A DNA stretch of 62,401 nucleotides from an uncultured Succinivibrionaceae bacterium (GTDB lineage: Bacteria; Pseudomonadota; Gammaproteobacteria; Enterobacterales; Succinivibrionaceae): the NCBI GenBank assembly GCA_944390105.1, contig CALXOV010000014.1:1-62401 (forward strand), in the 5' to 3' direction. A model generated the notes under the pieces. The model did no database searches. It worked only from the letters and a program-made list of their open reading frames with translations, and was not told the origin of the DNA. Every line of letters begins with the position of its first letter. The first letter of the stretch is position 1. Position numbers and translations under genes: made by a program. Shown here one piece after another: positions 16,167 to 26,046 of this stretch.

Positions 16167-17249
16167 TTAAAGCGAATTGTAGGAACCTAATTCCTTGAAG
16201 GCTTCGATGACACGCTCGACCATGGACTCTTCGCCCTTACGCAGCCACACGCGCGGATCGTAGTACTTCTTGTTCGGAGCATCCGGTCCTGTCGGGTTGC
16301 CAAGCTGCCCCTGCAGATAGTCCTTATTAGCTTCGTAATAGTTCTTAATACCGCTCCAGTTAGCCCACTGAGTATCAGTGTCAATATTCATCTTAATGAC
16401 ACCGTAAGAAACTGCCTCAGCAATCTCAGCCGGGCTCGAGCCGGAACCTCCGTGGAACACTAAGTTCAGCGGCTTATCAGAGGAGAGACCAAACTGCTCC
16501 TTAACCAGTTTCTGCGAGTCACGCAGAATAGTCGGAGTGAGCTTCACATTGCCCGGCTTGTACACGCCGTGCACGTTACCAAACGAAGCGGCAATGGTAA
16601 AGTTCGGGGAAATCTTACTTAACTGCTCATAGGCATAAGCTACATCCTTAGGCTGAGTGTACAGCGCACTCTCATCCTTGCCGGAATTATCAACGCCGTC
16701 TTCTTCACCACCGGTGCAACCAAGCTCTAGCTCTAAAGTCATGCCCATCTTGGCCATGCGCTCTAAGAACTTGCAGCAGATTGCCACATTGTCCTCTAAG
16801 GACTCTTCAGACAGATCAAGCATGTGTGAAGAGAACAGCGGACGGCCGTTCTTAGCAAAATACTCTTCGCCAAAGTCGAGCAGACCTTCAACCCACGGGA
16901 TCAGTTTCTTTGCGCAATGATCAGTGTGAAGCACTACCGGAACGCCGTACTCCTTGGCCACATTGTGCACATGCAAAGCGCCGGAAATCGCGCCGAGGAT
17001 AGAATTGCCCTGCGGACGATCGACCTTCAGGCCCTTACCGGCAACGAAAGCAGCACCGCCATTGGAGAACTGTACGATCACGGCCGACTTAGCCTTTGCT
17101 GCAGCCTCAAGTACTGCATTAATGGTGTTAGTGCCAACGCAGTTTACTGCCGGGAAGGCATAGCCGTTTTCCTTTGCAACCGCAAATAACTTCTGCACAT
17201 CCTCGCCCCACAGTACGCCGGGCTTGACCACATCTAAAATTTTAGTCAT
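16167..17249 (-). CDS. fbaA: Class II fructose-bisphosphate aldolase
   Basis: A 360-residue zinc-dependent aldolase that cleaves fructose 1,6-bisphosphate to glyceraldehyde 3-phosphate and dihydroxyacetone phosphate. Visible motifs: VVLHTDHCAKKLIPW (zinc/catalytic region), LELELGCTGGEEDGVDNS, NLVFHGGSGSSPAEI (zinc His and phosphate loop) and GVIKMNIDTDTQWA. The length matches E. coli FbaA (359). It follows pgk on the same strand after 82 bases, as in the common gapA/epd-pgk-fba order, and has its own terminator. Confidence 0.97.
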   Translation of the reverse strand: MTKILDVVKPGVLWGEDVQKLFAVAKENGYAFPAVNCVGTNTINAVLEAAAKAKSAVIVQFSNGGAAFVAGKGLKVDRPQGNSILGAISGALHVHNVAKEYGVPVVLHTDHCAKKLIPWVEGLLDFGEEYFAKNGRPLFSSHMLDLSEESLEDNVAICCKFLERMAKMGMTLELELGCTGGEEDGVDNSGKDESALYTQPKDVAYAYEQLSKISPNFTIAASFGNVHGVYKPGNVKLTPTILRDSQKLVKEQFGLSSDKPLNLVFHGGSGSSPAEIAEAVSYGVIKMNIDTDTQWANWSGIKNYYEANKDYLQGQLGNPTGPDAPNKKYYDPRVWLRKGEESMVERVIEAFKELGSYNSL

Positions 17250-17293
17250 ATCTAATGCCTGTTATAAATGATAAAAAGAATGCTTATAGTTAA

Positions 17294-17317
17294 ACCGCCG
17301 CAGCAAGCTGCGGCGGT
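17294..17317 (-). promoter_or_regulatory. Strong hairpin between pgk and fba
   Basis: CCGCCGCAGC / GCTGCGGCGG with a two-base loop, extended by one A-T pair, followed on the minus strand by TTTAAC. The T-run is too short for full termination. It may protect or tune the mRNA between the two glycolytic genes. Confidence 0.55.
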
Positions 17318-17331
17318 AGGTATAGGTAAGC

Positions 17332-18501
17332 TTACTTAGCTTCAGCTGCACGCTTCTCTAAAATCTCCACAGCCGGGAGCTTCTTGCCTTCGACAAACTC
17401 AAGGAAAGCGCCACCGCCGGTAGAAATGTAGGAAATCTTATCGGTCACACCGAATTTCTGAATAGCATTGATGGTATCACCGCCGCCAGCCACCGAGAAA
17501 GCGCCCGACTCTGCAATAGCATCAGCCATCGACTTAGTACCAGTAGCAAACTGATCGAACTCGAATACTCCTACCGGGCCGTTCCACAAAATGGTTTTAG
17601 CAGACTTAATCACAGCGTTGATGTTGGCCATGGACTTAGGACCTAAATCCATAATCATATCGTCATCCGCCATGTCCTTGAGATCCTTAACCGTCGCCGG
17701 GGTCTTCTCGTCAAACTCCTTGCCGACAACGACATCCACAAATTCAGGGATAGAAGTCTTCTTATCGAGCTCCTTGGCGGTCTCAATCAAATCCGGCTCG
17801 CACAGCGAAGTACCAACCTTAGCGCCGCGGGCTGCCATAAAGGTATTGGCAATGCCGCCGCCGATAATTAAATAGTCAGCCACCTGCAGCAGGCTATTGA
17901 GCACCGGCAGCTTAGTGGAAACCTTAGAACCGCCGACGATGGCTACCATTGGACGAGCCGGATTATCCATGGCCTTGCCCAAAGCATCCAGCTCAGCGGC
18001 CAGCAGCGGCCCCGCGCAAGCAACTGGAGCATACTCGGCTGCACCGTAAGTGGTGCCCTGTGCACGGTGAGCAGTACCAAAAGCGTCCATCACAAAGACG
18101 TCGCACAACGCGGCATATTTCTTGGCCAGATCCGGGTTATTCTTCTTCTCACCTACGTTGAAGCGGCAGTTTTCCAGAACAACAACTTCGCCTGCATTCA
18201 CTTCAACTCCGTTTAAGTAATCCTTGACCAGACGCACCGGGCAATCTAGCTTAGTCTGCATGTACTCAGCAACCGGCTTTAAGGAAAACTCCTCAGCGTA
18301 CTCACCTTCAGTCGGACGGCCTAAGTGAGAAATCACCATCACCTTAGCGCCTTTCTCAAGTGCAAGCTTAATGGTCGGCAGAGTAGCCATAATGCGCTTA
18401 TCAGAGGCTACCTTGCCATCCTTCAGCGGAACGTTTAAATCTGCACGAATTAAAACACGCTTGCCCTGAAGATCGAGGTCGGCCATTTTCAAGATTGCCA
18501 T
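17332..18501 (-). CDS. pgk: Phosphoglycerate kinase
   Basis: A 389-residue glycolytic kinase transferring phosphate from 1,3-bisphosphoglycerate to ADP. Motifs: [57 protein letters not shown] (hinge/ATP side), [11 protein letters not shown] and [12 protein letters not shown]. The length matches E. coli Pgk (387). The start is preceded by AAGAGGAAAG. It is transcribed with fba; no epd or gapA is upstream, where a 640-base gap occurs instead. Confidence 0.97.
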   Translation of the reverse strand: MAILKMADLDLQGKRVLIRADLNVPLKDGKVASDKRIMATLPTIKLALEKGAKVMVISHLGRPTEGEYAEEFSLKPVAEYMQTKLDCPVRLVKDYLNGVEVNAGEVVVLENCRFNVGEKKNNPDLAKKYAALCDVFVMDAFGTAHRAQGTTYGAAEYAPVACAGPLLAAELDALGKAMDNPARPMVAIVGGSKVSTKLPVLNSLLQVADYLIIGGGIANTFMAARGAKVGTSLCEPDLIETAKELDKKTSIPEFVDVVVGKEFDEKTPATVKDLKDMADDDMIMDLGPKSMANINAVIKSAKTILWNGPVGVFEFDQFATGTKSMADAIAESGAFSVAGGGDTINAIQKFGVTDKISYISTGGGAFLEFVEGKKLPAVEILEKRAAEAK

Positions 18502-19142
18502 TTTTTCTTTCCTCTTTTCCTGTTGTCTAGTAAGTCAAAATCCAGTACTACTGGCGTCATTAATCATCCGCATTGTAGCTAAGATCCGCTAAAAAATCCA
18601 CGGCGCAGATAGTAAGGTCGCCATGCTTCTGATCGCATGAACACCCCAAGCACAGCTCAACGCTGTGCGCGTGGTATAAAAACTGCTTACCAGCGCGCAA
18701 AGTGTTCTGCCAACGCCACGCCTACACGAATTATTGCGTACTTTACAGGCAGGAACATATGACTTGAGCCCCTACAGTTCTGCCTACATCACAAAATTAA
18801 GATTTTTTCTGCAACCGCAACTCCAAGCCCTAGCCCCCTCGGTAGGCACCCCCATCTTTACACTAAAGCAAAGCGCAACCATGCAGATTAGACATAAGAA
18901 CTACCTACACACTTGCGTGCAAGGTTTAGTAAGAGCGCTACCTCACTTTTAGTAATCCCCCACTTCTGGTAGCTTACGGGCATATCCACAATTCCCCATC
19001 AGGTAAGAGCGCAAAGTTCGTTCCTGAATTCTTGGCGTTATTGTACGTGCGCAAAAGTGCTATACCCGCCGCTTACATCCCCAAACTAGGGGAATTACGC
19101 GGCATTAGTAAAACCGACAGCTTTAAGCTGCACTTTTCCAAA
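18502..19142. other. 641-base gap upstream of pgk
   Basis: It holds the pgk ribosome site next to the gene, and presumably its promoter. Short open frames on the plus strand (for example 18734-18952) have no ribosome site, no family resemblance and atypical composition, so I do not call them genes. A small CAGCTTTAAGCTG palindrome sits at about 19117. A small RNA could be here, but nothing specific is recognised. Confidence 0.4.
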
Positions 19143-19883
19143 CTAACTGACAGCATGGGCAGCTTGAGCCAAGCTTACTTTAGGCTCAAGCTTGAGAAAA
19201 TGGAGCAGACTATTGCGGTTTAAAGTTAGATGCATCACCATCGCATCCATAGCCCCCATCGCATCATGCTCTTCAATAGCGCGGACAATTTGGCGATGTG
19301 AGCTAATGGTTTCTTCGCGTGAATTCTGCGTACACAGATGGGCGAACAGCTCAATGCCGCGAAACAAAATCGGCTCTAAATTCGGCATAATGAGATTGCC
19401 GGACAATTCACCAAGCTTCGTGTGAAAAGCGGCATCTGCCCGTGCATGGGATGACTGCTTGGCAATAAGCTCTTCCACTTCATGAGCTAACACTTTGAGC
19501 TCCTGCAATTGCTTGCTGTCAGCTTTCTGTGCCGCAAGCGCCGCCGTACGCGGCTCTACCATTAAGCGAAAGTCAACTAAGTCAAGAACCAGCTTTTCTT
19601 TATCGCGAATAAAGGCAAAACCTAAAGGATCGTCGGACAGCCCTGGCTTATCACTAACGTAAATACCAGAACCATGCCTGACCACTAAAATATTGCGCGA
19701 AGCCAACATGCGCACTGCTTCACGCAACGTACTGCGCCCCACTTCCAGCTTTTCACACAGCAGTTTCTCATTGGGCAGCTTGTCGCCCTGCCGCAGTCCT
19801 GATTCCACAATATGGGCAATCAGGGCTGACGCCACGCGCTCTGATAAAGGCTGCTGCTGTTTATCCTGCTCGATACTGGCCAT
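19143..19883 (-). CDS. FadR/GntR-family transcriptional regulator (FCD domain)
   Basis: A 246-residue regulator. Residues about 12-78 form the GntR winged helix (LSERVASALIAHIVESG...LPNEKLLCEKLEVGRSTLREAVRMLASRNILVVRHGSGIYV). About 100-230 form the helical FCD ligand domain, with the metal-site pattern of an Asp (RADAAFH) and later His residues (SSHRQIV, VMHL). Members usually sense carboxylates or sugar acids and repress adjacent catabolic genes. None lies beside it, so the ligand is unknown. It is divergent from rmuC. A 10-base inverted repeat (AGCTTGAGCC, 19161-19192) near its 3' end may form a hairpin. Confidence 0.88.
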   Translation of the reverse strand: MASIEQDKQQQPLSERVASALIAHIVESGLRQGDKLPNEKLLCEKLEVGRSTLREAVRMLASRNILVVRHGSGIYVSDKPGLSDDPLGFAFIRDKEKLVLDLVDFRLMVEPRTAALAAQKADSKQLQELKVLAHEVEELIAKQSSHARADAAFHTKLGELSGNLIMPNLEPILFRGIELFAHLCTQNSREETISSHRQIVRAIEEHDAMGAMDAMVMHLTLNRNSLLHFLKLEPKVSLAQAAHAVS

Positions 19884-20004
19884 TACATTCCTCTCAAGCC
19901 TAGACTTTTCTATGAATGGTAAAATATATTTTTGGCTCAGTCTGACAAATAGTCAATTATTTTGCACAGCGCAGCCGGTGCTGCTACTGTCTTAAAGGAA
20001 AATT

Positions 20005-21552
20005 ATGCCCGCCGAACTTGCACTACCTTTTATGCCGACGCTACTACTTGCGGCAGCAGGACTAACTCTTATCTATTTTGCCGCCCGTATCTTTAAGCTT
20101 AAAACCGCACTGCACTTAGGTCAGCAGCAAATGCAAGAACATCTAGCAGAGTATAGCGGGCTGCAGCAACAGTTACAGGAACTGCAGTCCGTTCATGAAA
20201 AGCTGCGACAAGAGCTGCAGCAAACCATCAATGAGCAGATCATGCAAAAAAGTGAGCTTAACGCGCGTGAAGTGAAAATTGCTGAGCTCATTAACGAACA
20301 GCAAAGCCTGAGACAGCGCCTGCAGGAGCTACAGGATGAAAAAAGCCTGCTGACGCAGCACCAAGCTGAGCTGGGTGCCAAGCTACAGGCACAGGAGCGG
20401 TTGCAGCAGGCATTAACACAGCGCGAGGAATTAGCGCGCCGCGAACTTGAGGCAAGGTTGCAGCAAATGGGACAGAAGATGCTCGAGGAGCGCGGCGCGG
20501 CACTCAATCTGCAAAGCCAGGAACAGCTCAAGCTAGCGGTAGGCCCCTTAACAGAAGAGCTTAAGCAGTTTCGCTCACAGCTAACGATAAATCAAAAAAT
20601 TCAATCTGAGCAGTCCGGCGCGCTGAAAAGTGAACTTACCCGCCTGCAGCAGGCGCAGCAGACTTTAACGAAACAGGCAGACGATCTGACAAAGGCGCTG
20701 ACCGCCGGAGCCAAAGCGCAGGGCATGTGGGGCGAACATCAATTAGAGCTGTGTCTAGACAGTGCCGGGCTTAAACTCAATGAAAGCTATGCGCGCGAGG
20801 TAGTGAGCAAACAAAATGATGAAAACGGTCGTCCTGACGTGATTGTGTTTTTGCCGCGCCGCCACTGCCTCATCATCGATGCCAAATGCTCGCTTACCGA
20901 TTACGTGCGTTACATGGCGGCAGATAAAGACAGCGCGGAAAAAGAAAGCGCCATCAAGGCCCATCTGACCTCGCTCAAGCGACATATCAATGAGCTCGGC
21001 AAAAAGCGCTACGGCAGCTATACCGGATTTAACAGTCCTTCCTTCGTCTTCATGTTCGTACCAATTGATGGCGCGCTGAGTGAAGCTTATCTCAAAGATG
21101 CAGAGCTGTACAATTACGCCGCACAGCATAATGTCTACTTAGTGTCACCTTCGACTTTAATCCCGGCGCTAAAAGTTACAGCCAATTTGTGGATTTTAGC
21201 CACACAAAATGACAAAGTGCGACAGATTGCCCAGCAGGCTCAAAAAATTTATCAAAAACTTGAGCTTATCAACGAAGCCTTTGCTGAGGTAAAACAAAAG
21301 CAGATAGCTTTGCAAGGAAGCCTTGATAAACTTGATACCCGCCTGTGCTCGGGTAAAGGCAATCTAAACACCATGCTACGCAATTTTGCCTACAAAGCCC
21401 CACAGGAATTAGCCGCTTTAGAAGGCACCACTTTATTGACAGCTGACGCTACAGCTGACAGTACTGCGCAATTATTTAGTGAACAGTCCCTGCTCACCGC
21501 CCAAACCGCTACAGCGGCCACGCCTGCCATCTCGCCGGCTAATACTATCTAA
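20005..21552 (+). CDS. rmuC: DNA recombination protein RmuC
   Basis: A 515-residue protein with an N-terminal membrane segment (PFMPTLLLAAAGLTLIYFA), a long Gln/Leu/Glu coiled coil (about 35-235) and the RmuC domain. Recognisable parts are GMWGEHQLELCLDSAGL, NGRPDVIVFLPRRHCLIIDAKCSLTDYVRY and a C-terminal helical region. The core looks like a PD-(D/E)XK-type fold, in line with its role in limiting inversions and recombination at short repeats. ATG 20005 is preceded by AAAGGA. It is likely co-transcribed with the HIT gene 14 bases downstream. Confidence 0.93.
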   Translation: MPAELALPFMPTLLLAAAGLTLIYFAARIFKLKTALHLGQQQMQEHLAEYSGLQQQLQELQSVHEKLRQELQQTINEQIMQKSELNAREVKIAELINEQQSLRQRLQELQDEKSLLTQHQAELGAKLQAQERLQQALTQREELARRELEARLQQMGQKMLEERGAALNLQSQEQLKLAVGPLTEELKQFRSQLTINQKIQSEQSGALKSELTRLQQAQQTLTKQADDLTKALTAGAKAQGMWGEHQLELCLDSAGLKLNESYAREVVSKQNDENGRPDVIVFLPRRHCLIIDAKCSLTDYVRYMAADKDSAEKESAIKAHLTSLKRHINELGKKRYGSYTGFNSPSFVFMFVPIDGALSEAYLKDAELYNYAAQHNVYLVSPSTLIPALKVTANLWILATQNDKVRQIAQQAQKIYQKLELINEAFAEVKQKQIALQGSLDKLDTRLCSGKGNLNTMLRNFAYKAPQELAALEGTTLLTADATADSTAQLFSEQSLLTAQTATAATPAISPANTI

Positions 21553-21566
21553 TTAAGGAGTAAATT

Positions 21567-21953
21567 ATGTCAGAGCAGAATACGGAACAATGTCCTTTTT
21601 GTCATTTAGCGGGGCGCAAAATCCTGTTTGCCAATAAATATGCCAGCGCCTTTTACGATGAATATCCGGTATCGCCGGGACATTTACTGATTGTGCCCAA
21701 ACGCCATGTCGCATCATTTTTTAGCCTGACTTTAGATGAGCGTCATGCCATTGACGAGCTCATCATTAAAGCCAAGGATTTTCTTGATATTAAGTACCAT
21801 CCAGACGGCTATAATTTAGGCGTCAACGTCAATGCCAGCGCCGGGCAGTCGGTGATGCACGTGCATGTGCACGTGATTCCGCGCTATAAAGGCGATACGC
21901 CGTCCCCTAAAGGCGGCGTGCGCGGGGTCATTGCCGGGAAACAGAGCTACTGA
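21567..21953 (+). CDS. HIT-family nucleotide hydrolase
   Basis: A 128-residue protein with the HIT triad HVHVHVIPR and an N-terminal CPFC pair, possibly a zinc site. Members hydrolyse dinucleoside polyphosphates such as Ap4A, or nucleoside phosphoramidates. PVSPGHLLIVPKRHV is the typical nucleotide-binding strand region. AAGGAG lies before the ATG. It ends seven bases into the convergent Sel1-repeat gene. Confidence 0.92.
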   Translation: MSEQNTEQCPFCHLAGRKILFANKYASAFYDEYPVSPGHLLIVPKRHVASFFSLTLDERHAIDELIIKAKDFLDIKYHPDGYNLGVNVNASAGQSVMHVHVHVIPRYKGDTPSPKGGVRGVIAGKQSY

Positions 21954-23443
21954 ACAGCAGTGTACTGCTCAACGTAGACGACCGGCTTGCCTTTGTACCC
22001 CGGGGGCAACTCCGGGGGCAGCGGCGTTGGCTTCTCTCCGGTAAAATCAAATAAACGCGCTCCGGTGGAGGGCTGACTCTGCACCATAATGCCGCCGATA
22101 CTCGGCACAATCAGATATTTGCCGTCTATTTGATAGATTTTAGGATCAATGAGCGTACCAGAGCCATCATCATGATAGTATTGTTGCGCGTGCTCCTTGC
22201 CGTCATGATAAACCCGCGCCTCAGCAGCTCCTTTACTAATCTCAATTTCCCCAAAGATAATGCGTTGCGCCAAACGTACCGCCTGTTGCAGAATCAGCGC
22301 AGGATCTTCCTTATGCGATAAAGCCTCCAACACATGAGCTGCCGTCTCTGAACCCAAGAGCCCCTCATCGTAAAGCATAACTAAAGCCGCATCACGATTC
22401 TGAGCCACCACCGTGCCTGAAGCTAGCATCAGCGCATATAAAATGGTGCCGGAACTGTCAGCTCGGTGATACGCCTCTTCAAACCATTGCGCCGCCTGCT
22501 GCGCGCCCAGACCTTGGGGGTCGGCAACTAAGTTTAAGATACCTAAAATTACATTGGCAGGAGCATAGCCCAAAATGCTGGCCTGCCGCATTAAACTAAT
22601 CCCGTCCTGATAATTCTGACTGTGTCGATCCTGAGCCCCAGGGCGGCGCAGAGCAATTAAGCCTAAAGCATAATAGGCTGCAGGATCGCCGCTATTGGCC
22701 GCTTGCTGATACAGTTTGAGCGCCTGTTGCCGATCGCGCTCAACCCCGTAACCGTGCCAATACGCACCGGCAAGGCGCGTCGATGCGCGTGCAATTCCTT
22801 TATCTCGCGCCAATTGCCACATGCTCACCGCTTCAACCGGATTAACACTAAGGCCGTCCCCTAAAAATAAGATATCCCCGAGGTACAGATAGCAAGGCGG
22901 GGAATTGTAATCCATTCCGGCAAGCACTAAATCCAAATAATCCTCACGGGTACGCGCCAGCGGCAGCGCCCGCTCAATTAATTCTCCTAGCTGACGGTTG
23001 CGCTTATCAAAATCTGTAATATGTGCAGTCTGTTGACTGAAGTACGAGACTGCCGCAACAGCGCCGGTTACTTTGCCATAGCCTAAAAGCGCTAGGTCGC
23101 CTAATACCTCCAAGGCGCTGATGCTGCCCTTGGCCGCAGCTTCCGCAGCGTAGCGCTGGGCTTTGGCATAATTACCGCGACTGCACTCCAGCCACGCAGC
23201 ATATTCTAAGGCCAAAAGCGATCCCTCCTCGCTAGCCTTAGTCAGTAAAATGGCAGCACGCGGATAATTTTCGGCATTAATCGCATCTAAAGCGGCATAC
23301 AACGTCTGCTGATGCATCTGCTCAAAATAACTGATGCTACCATAGATGATGAAACCTACCGCAGCGCATGACGTAAGCGCTAAAGTAATGACAACAAGCT
23401 TAGTTTTAAGCGCCGCCGCCTTAAAAGCTTTAAGCATCCCCAT
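21947..23443 (-). CDS. Membrane-anchored Sel1/TPR-repeat protein
   Basis: A 498-residue protein with an N-terminal membrane anchor (LVVITLALTSCAAVGFIIYGSISYF, about 15-40). Many helical repeats of the Sel1 type follow, for example SMWQLARDKGIARASTRLAGAYWHGYGVERDRQQALKLYQQAANSGDPAAYYALG. A non-repeat C-terminal domain of about 110 residues closes it and ends with a Pro/Gly-rich tail. Sel1 repeats mediate protein-protein contacts in the periplasm or at the membrane. Its start overlaps the end of motY by 14 bases, so the two are probably translated together. A role near the flagellar motor is possible but not shown. Confidence 0.75.
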   Translation of the reverse strand: MGMLKAFKAAALKTKLVVITLALTSCAAVGFIIYGSISYFEQMHQQTLYAALDAINAENYPRAAILLTKASEEGSLLALEYAAWLECSRGNYAKAQRYAAEAAAKGSISALEVLGDLALLGYGKVTGAVAAVSYFSQQTAHITDFDKRNRQLGELIERALPLARTREDYLDLVLAGMDYNSPPCYLYLGDILFLGDGLSVNPVEAVSMWQLARDKGIARASTRLAGAYWHGYGVERDRQQALKLYQQAANSGDPAAYYALGLIALRRPGAQDRHSQNYQDGISLMRQASILGYAPANVILGILNLVADPQGLGAQQAAQWFEEAYHRADSSGTILYALMLASGTVVAQNRDAALVMLYDEGLLGSETAAHVLEALSHKEDPALILQQAVRLAQRIIFGEIEISKGAAEARVYHDGKEHAQQYYHDDGSGTLIDPKIYQIDGKYLIVPSIGGIMVQSQPSTGARLFDFTGEKPTPLPPELPPGYKGKPVVYVEQYTAVQ

Positions 23444-24377
23444 CCGCTATTCCTATATCCGGTATCATGACTTCATGGGCGCGATTAACTTTATACGGAT
23501 CGCGACTGAGCGTTATGATGGCTCGCGCCGCGTTGCGCCGCTGTTCGGCAGTGAGATCGTCGGCACGCAGCTGCCTATCGGCAATAGCCTCTTCCTTAAT
23601 AAGCGCAGCGCTGACTCCCGCCGCCTCATAGCGCTGACGTAGCGTTGCCGCACGCTCTTTTGCCAAGGCCAAATTGTCATCGCGCAACTTGCGCTCAAAA
23701 GCAAAGGTGCGTAGCGTAATTGAGCTTATTGAAGGATCCTGCTTGACATAATTTATCTGCTGCTGCAACGCATGCTCCGCTTCGTGTGTCAGCTCACTGC
23801 TGCCTTCATTAAAGTGTAACGCCACCATGCGTACTTCCTTAAATCCATAATCGAGAAGTTGCTGCTGACATTTAAGAAAATCCTGAAACGGCCGATTGAA
23901 CCCCAAAGGACTTAAAATCGGTACCACCGTTTCCCCGCGCAGGCGCTTGGTATCGGTAAAGGGCAACATGATTTGTTTACCCTTAGCTAAAGCCCCCAGC
24001 ATGCGCCAAGCTGCAGTATTACCGAAAAACGGATTAAAACCCTGATAAAGCTTAATGCGGGCTAGCTCTTCCTCCTGACCGTTGAACTTCCATTCTGGAG
24101 GCGTGGCCACAGCCCGCATCTGTGAGTCGCTATTTAACGCCAACAGCGGGAAAATCTCCAAAGAAAGCTGCTTATTCGCTCCCGAAAGCATCACGAAGTC
24201 GGCACGTCCATACTCAGGAAAAGCATACGACAGCACGCAGGAAATCTCACTGCTCTGCTGCGACCACAGACGATGAGCACTGGCATTGAGCGGAGCTTCA
24301 AAGCGGATCTGTGCCGTGGCGCTACAGGAAAACAGCGCCGCCAACATCAAGCTAAACCCGAGCACAACCTTATCCAT
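23430..24377 (-). CDS. motY: MotY-like flagellar stator-ring protein (OmpA family)
   Basis: A 315-residue secreted protein with a signal peptide (to about residue 22, ending TAQ or similar). The N-terminal half matches MotY (SCVLSYAFPEYGRADFV, ATPPEWKF, GNTAAWRMLGALAKGKQIMLPFTD, SPLGFNRPFQDFLKCQQQLL). The C-terminal half is an OmpA-like peptidoglycan-binding domain (ALHFNEGSSELTHEAEHAL, AKERAATLRQRYEAAGV, RRNAARAIITL). MotY forms the T ring that anchors stators in polar flagella. A GG-N10-GC promoter lies about 75 bases upstream. The Sel1-repeat gene follows in overlap. Confidence 0.85.
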   Translation of the reverse strand: MDKVVLGFSLMLAALFSCSATAQIRFEAPLNASAHRLWSQQSSEISCVLSYAFPEYGRADFVMLSGANKQLSLEIFPLLALNSDSQMRAVATPPEWKFNGQEEELARIKLYQGFNPFFGNTAAWRMLGALAKGKQIMLPFTDTKRLRGETVVPILSPLGFNRPFQDFLKCQQQLLDYGFKEVRMVALHFNEGSSELTHEAEHALQQQINYVKQDPSISSITLRTFAFERKLRDDNLALAKERAATLRQRYEAAGVSAALIKEEAIADRQLRADDLTAEQRRNAARAIITLSRDPYKVNRAHEVMIPDIGIADGDA

Positions 24378-24453
24378 GAAACAACCTCTTTACCTGTTGC
24401 CTGCTAAAGAAGACTGACACTTACTTGACGGTGCAGTGCCGTCGAGCTTAAAA

Positions 24454-24469
24454 AGCAAAAAATGCGCCA
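24454..24469 (-). promoter_or_regulatory. Sigma-54 promoter of motY
   Basis: On the minus strand TGGCGCATTTTTTGCT, with GG at 24468-24467 and GC at 24456-24455 separated by exactly ten bases. It fits TGGCAC-N5-TTGCW with one mismatch. The predicted start leaves about 65 bases of leader before motY. Confidence 0.72.
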
Positions 24470-24652
24470 GCTATCCGCCACGTGCGGCGCAAGCTGTCCC
24501 CGCGACAAACAAACCTTCTTTAGTGTAGCAGATGCTGCCGCCCCTGCAACGCTAAAGGATGCTGCGGGCGATGGGTTGGCTCGGCGTTAAATAAGATTTT
24601 AAGATTTAAAGAGGCGAGCTAAACTTGAGAGTTTGACGACAGCTTAAGGCAA

Positions 24653-24729
24653 TGGGGTGGCTAGTGGGGCTCGAACCCACGACAACTGGAATCACAATCC
24701 AGGACTCTGCCAACTGAGCTACAGCCACC
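24653..24729 (-). tRNA. tRNA-His (anticodon GTG)
   Basis: A 77-nt cloverleaf with the extra 5' G (G-1) opposite C73 that is diagnostic for tRNA-His. Anticodon loop TTGTGAT, T arm GGTTCGAGCCC, encoded CCA. It follows tRNA-Pro on the same strand after 54 bases. Confidence 0.95.
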
Positions 24730-24783
24730 ATCTCATTAAGGGATATTGATTGTTTTCGTGCCTGCAGAATGCACTACAGTTGA

Positions 24784-24860
<77 letters not shown>

Positions 24861-25145
24861 AAAACCATGCAATCAACGGGCGCATATAATACATGTATAT
24901 CTTCCCTTCGTCAAATATTTTTTCTTTACGCCATAAAAGTTTTTGCACCTCATCACAGACATGCAGCCTTGCTGCCGTGAACTATGAGCTTTCGATGCCG
25001 TCTGAGTGGCTATATAATTTCCTGTCAGTAGCAAACTGACAACATCTTTGCACCTACGGAAAATAATGTCATTAGACAATGCCTGCAGCAGCTGTTAAGC
25101 ATAAATAGCGGCTACTGTCCCATTGCTAAACAAGGAAACTTTATT

Positions 25146-25976
25146 ATGTTTGGTCTTGAGATCGCAGAACTTATCTCCACAATTATGATTCTGCTTATCT
25201 GTGGTATCTTAGCCGGCTTTTTAGCTGGGCTCCTTGGCATCGGCGGCGGAGTGGTGTTCGTGCCGGTATTCTATTTTGTCTTTATGCATGCCTTTCATGC
25301 TGACGGTAATACAGCCATGGTACTGGCTACCGGCACGTCGCTTACCTGCATGATCCCCACTTCGATCTCCGCGGCTGTTTCACAGCATCGGCGCGGCAAT
25401 ACCGATCTGGAGCTGATTAAAAACTGGGCGCCCGGACTGATTCTCGGGGTACTGGTCGGTGCGGTAATTTCCTCTTTTTACGGTGGAGAATGGCTGGCCA
25501 TCCTTTTTGGCAGTGTGATGATCTTAAACAGCCTCAACACCCTGCTGCGGGCTAAGGCCAAGCCGATGTGGGCGAAACTGCCGCGCGTCTTGGTGCAGCG
25601 CATCATCGGCTTCTGCATTGCCTGCTTCTCGGTAATGCTCGGTATCGGAGGCGGTACGCTGACCGTGCCGATACTCAATGCCTGTTCCGTAGAGCCGCAC
25701 AAGTCCATTGGCACCTCGTCTGCCGTCTCACTATTTGTCTGCGTTCCGGGTGCTGTAGTGATGCTCTTAACCGGCACTACACCGCAGGATGCACCAATCG
25801 GCACTTTGGGCTTAGTCAATCTCTTAGCCGCTTTGTGCGTGGTTCCTATCTCGGTACTTTTTGCCCCGCTGGGAGTTCGCTTTGGTAAAAAAATCAGCCC
25901 GGTTACTTTAAAACGAATTTTTGCTATAGCGCTTTTTATCGTCAGCGTACGCATGCTCGCAGGAGCGCTGTTCTAA
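25146..25976 (+). CDS. TauE/SafE-family sulfite/organosulfonate exporter-like permease
   Basis: A 276-residue inner-membrane protein with two similar halves of about four helices each. The family motif GFLAGLLGIGGGVVFVPVFYF is near the N-terminus and its second copy, MLGIGGGTLTVPIL, is mid-protein. Members move sulfite, sulfonates or related anions. AAGGA precedes the ATG. It is a single gene between the tRNA pair and folD, with no sulfur-metabolism neighbour, so substrate and direction are unknown. Confidence 0.88.
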   Translation: MFGLEIAELISTIMILLICGILAGFLAGLLGIGGGVVFVPVFYFVFMHAFHADGNTAMVLATGTSLTCMIPTSISAAVSQHRRGNTDLELIKNWAPGLILGVLVGAVISSFYGGEWLAILFGSVMILNSLNTLLRAKAKPMWAKLPRVLVQRIIGFCIACFSVMLGIGGGTLTVPILNACSVEPHKSIGTSSAVSLFVCVPGAVVMLLTGTTPQDAPIGTLGLVNLLAALCVVPISVLFAPLGVRFGKKISPVTLKRIFAIALFIVSVRMLAGALF

Positions 25977-26046
25977 GCTGATATCCCTGTACGATTGATA
26001 ATTCACGCTATAATGCGCTGTCTACAGCCAATGGAGGAGCTATTTG

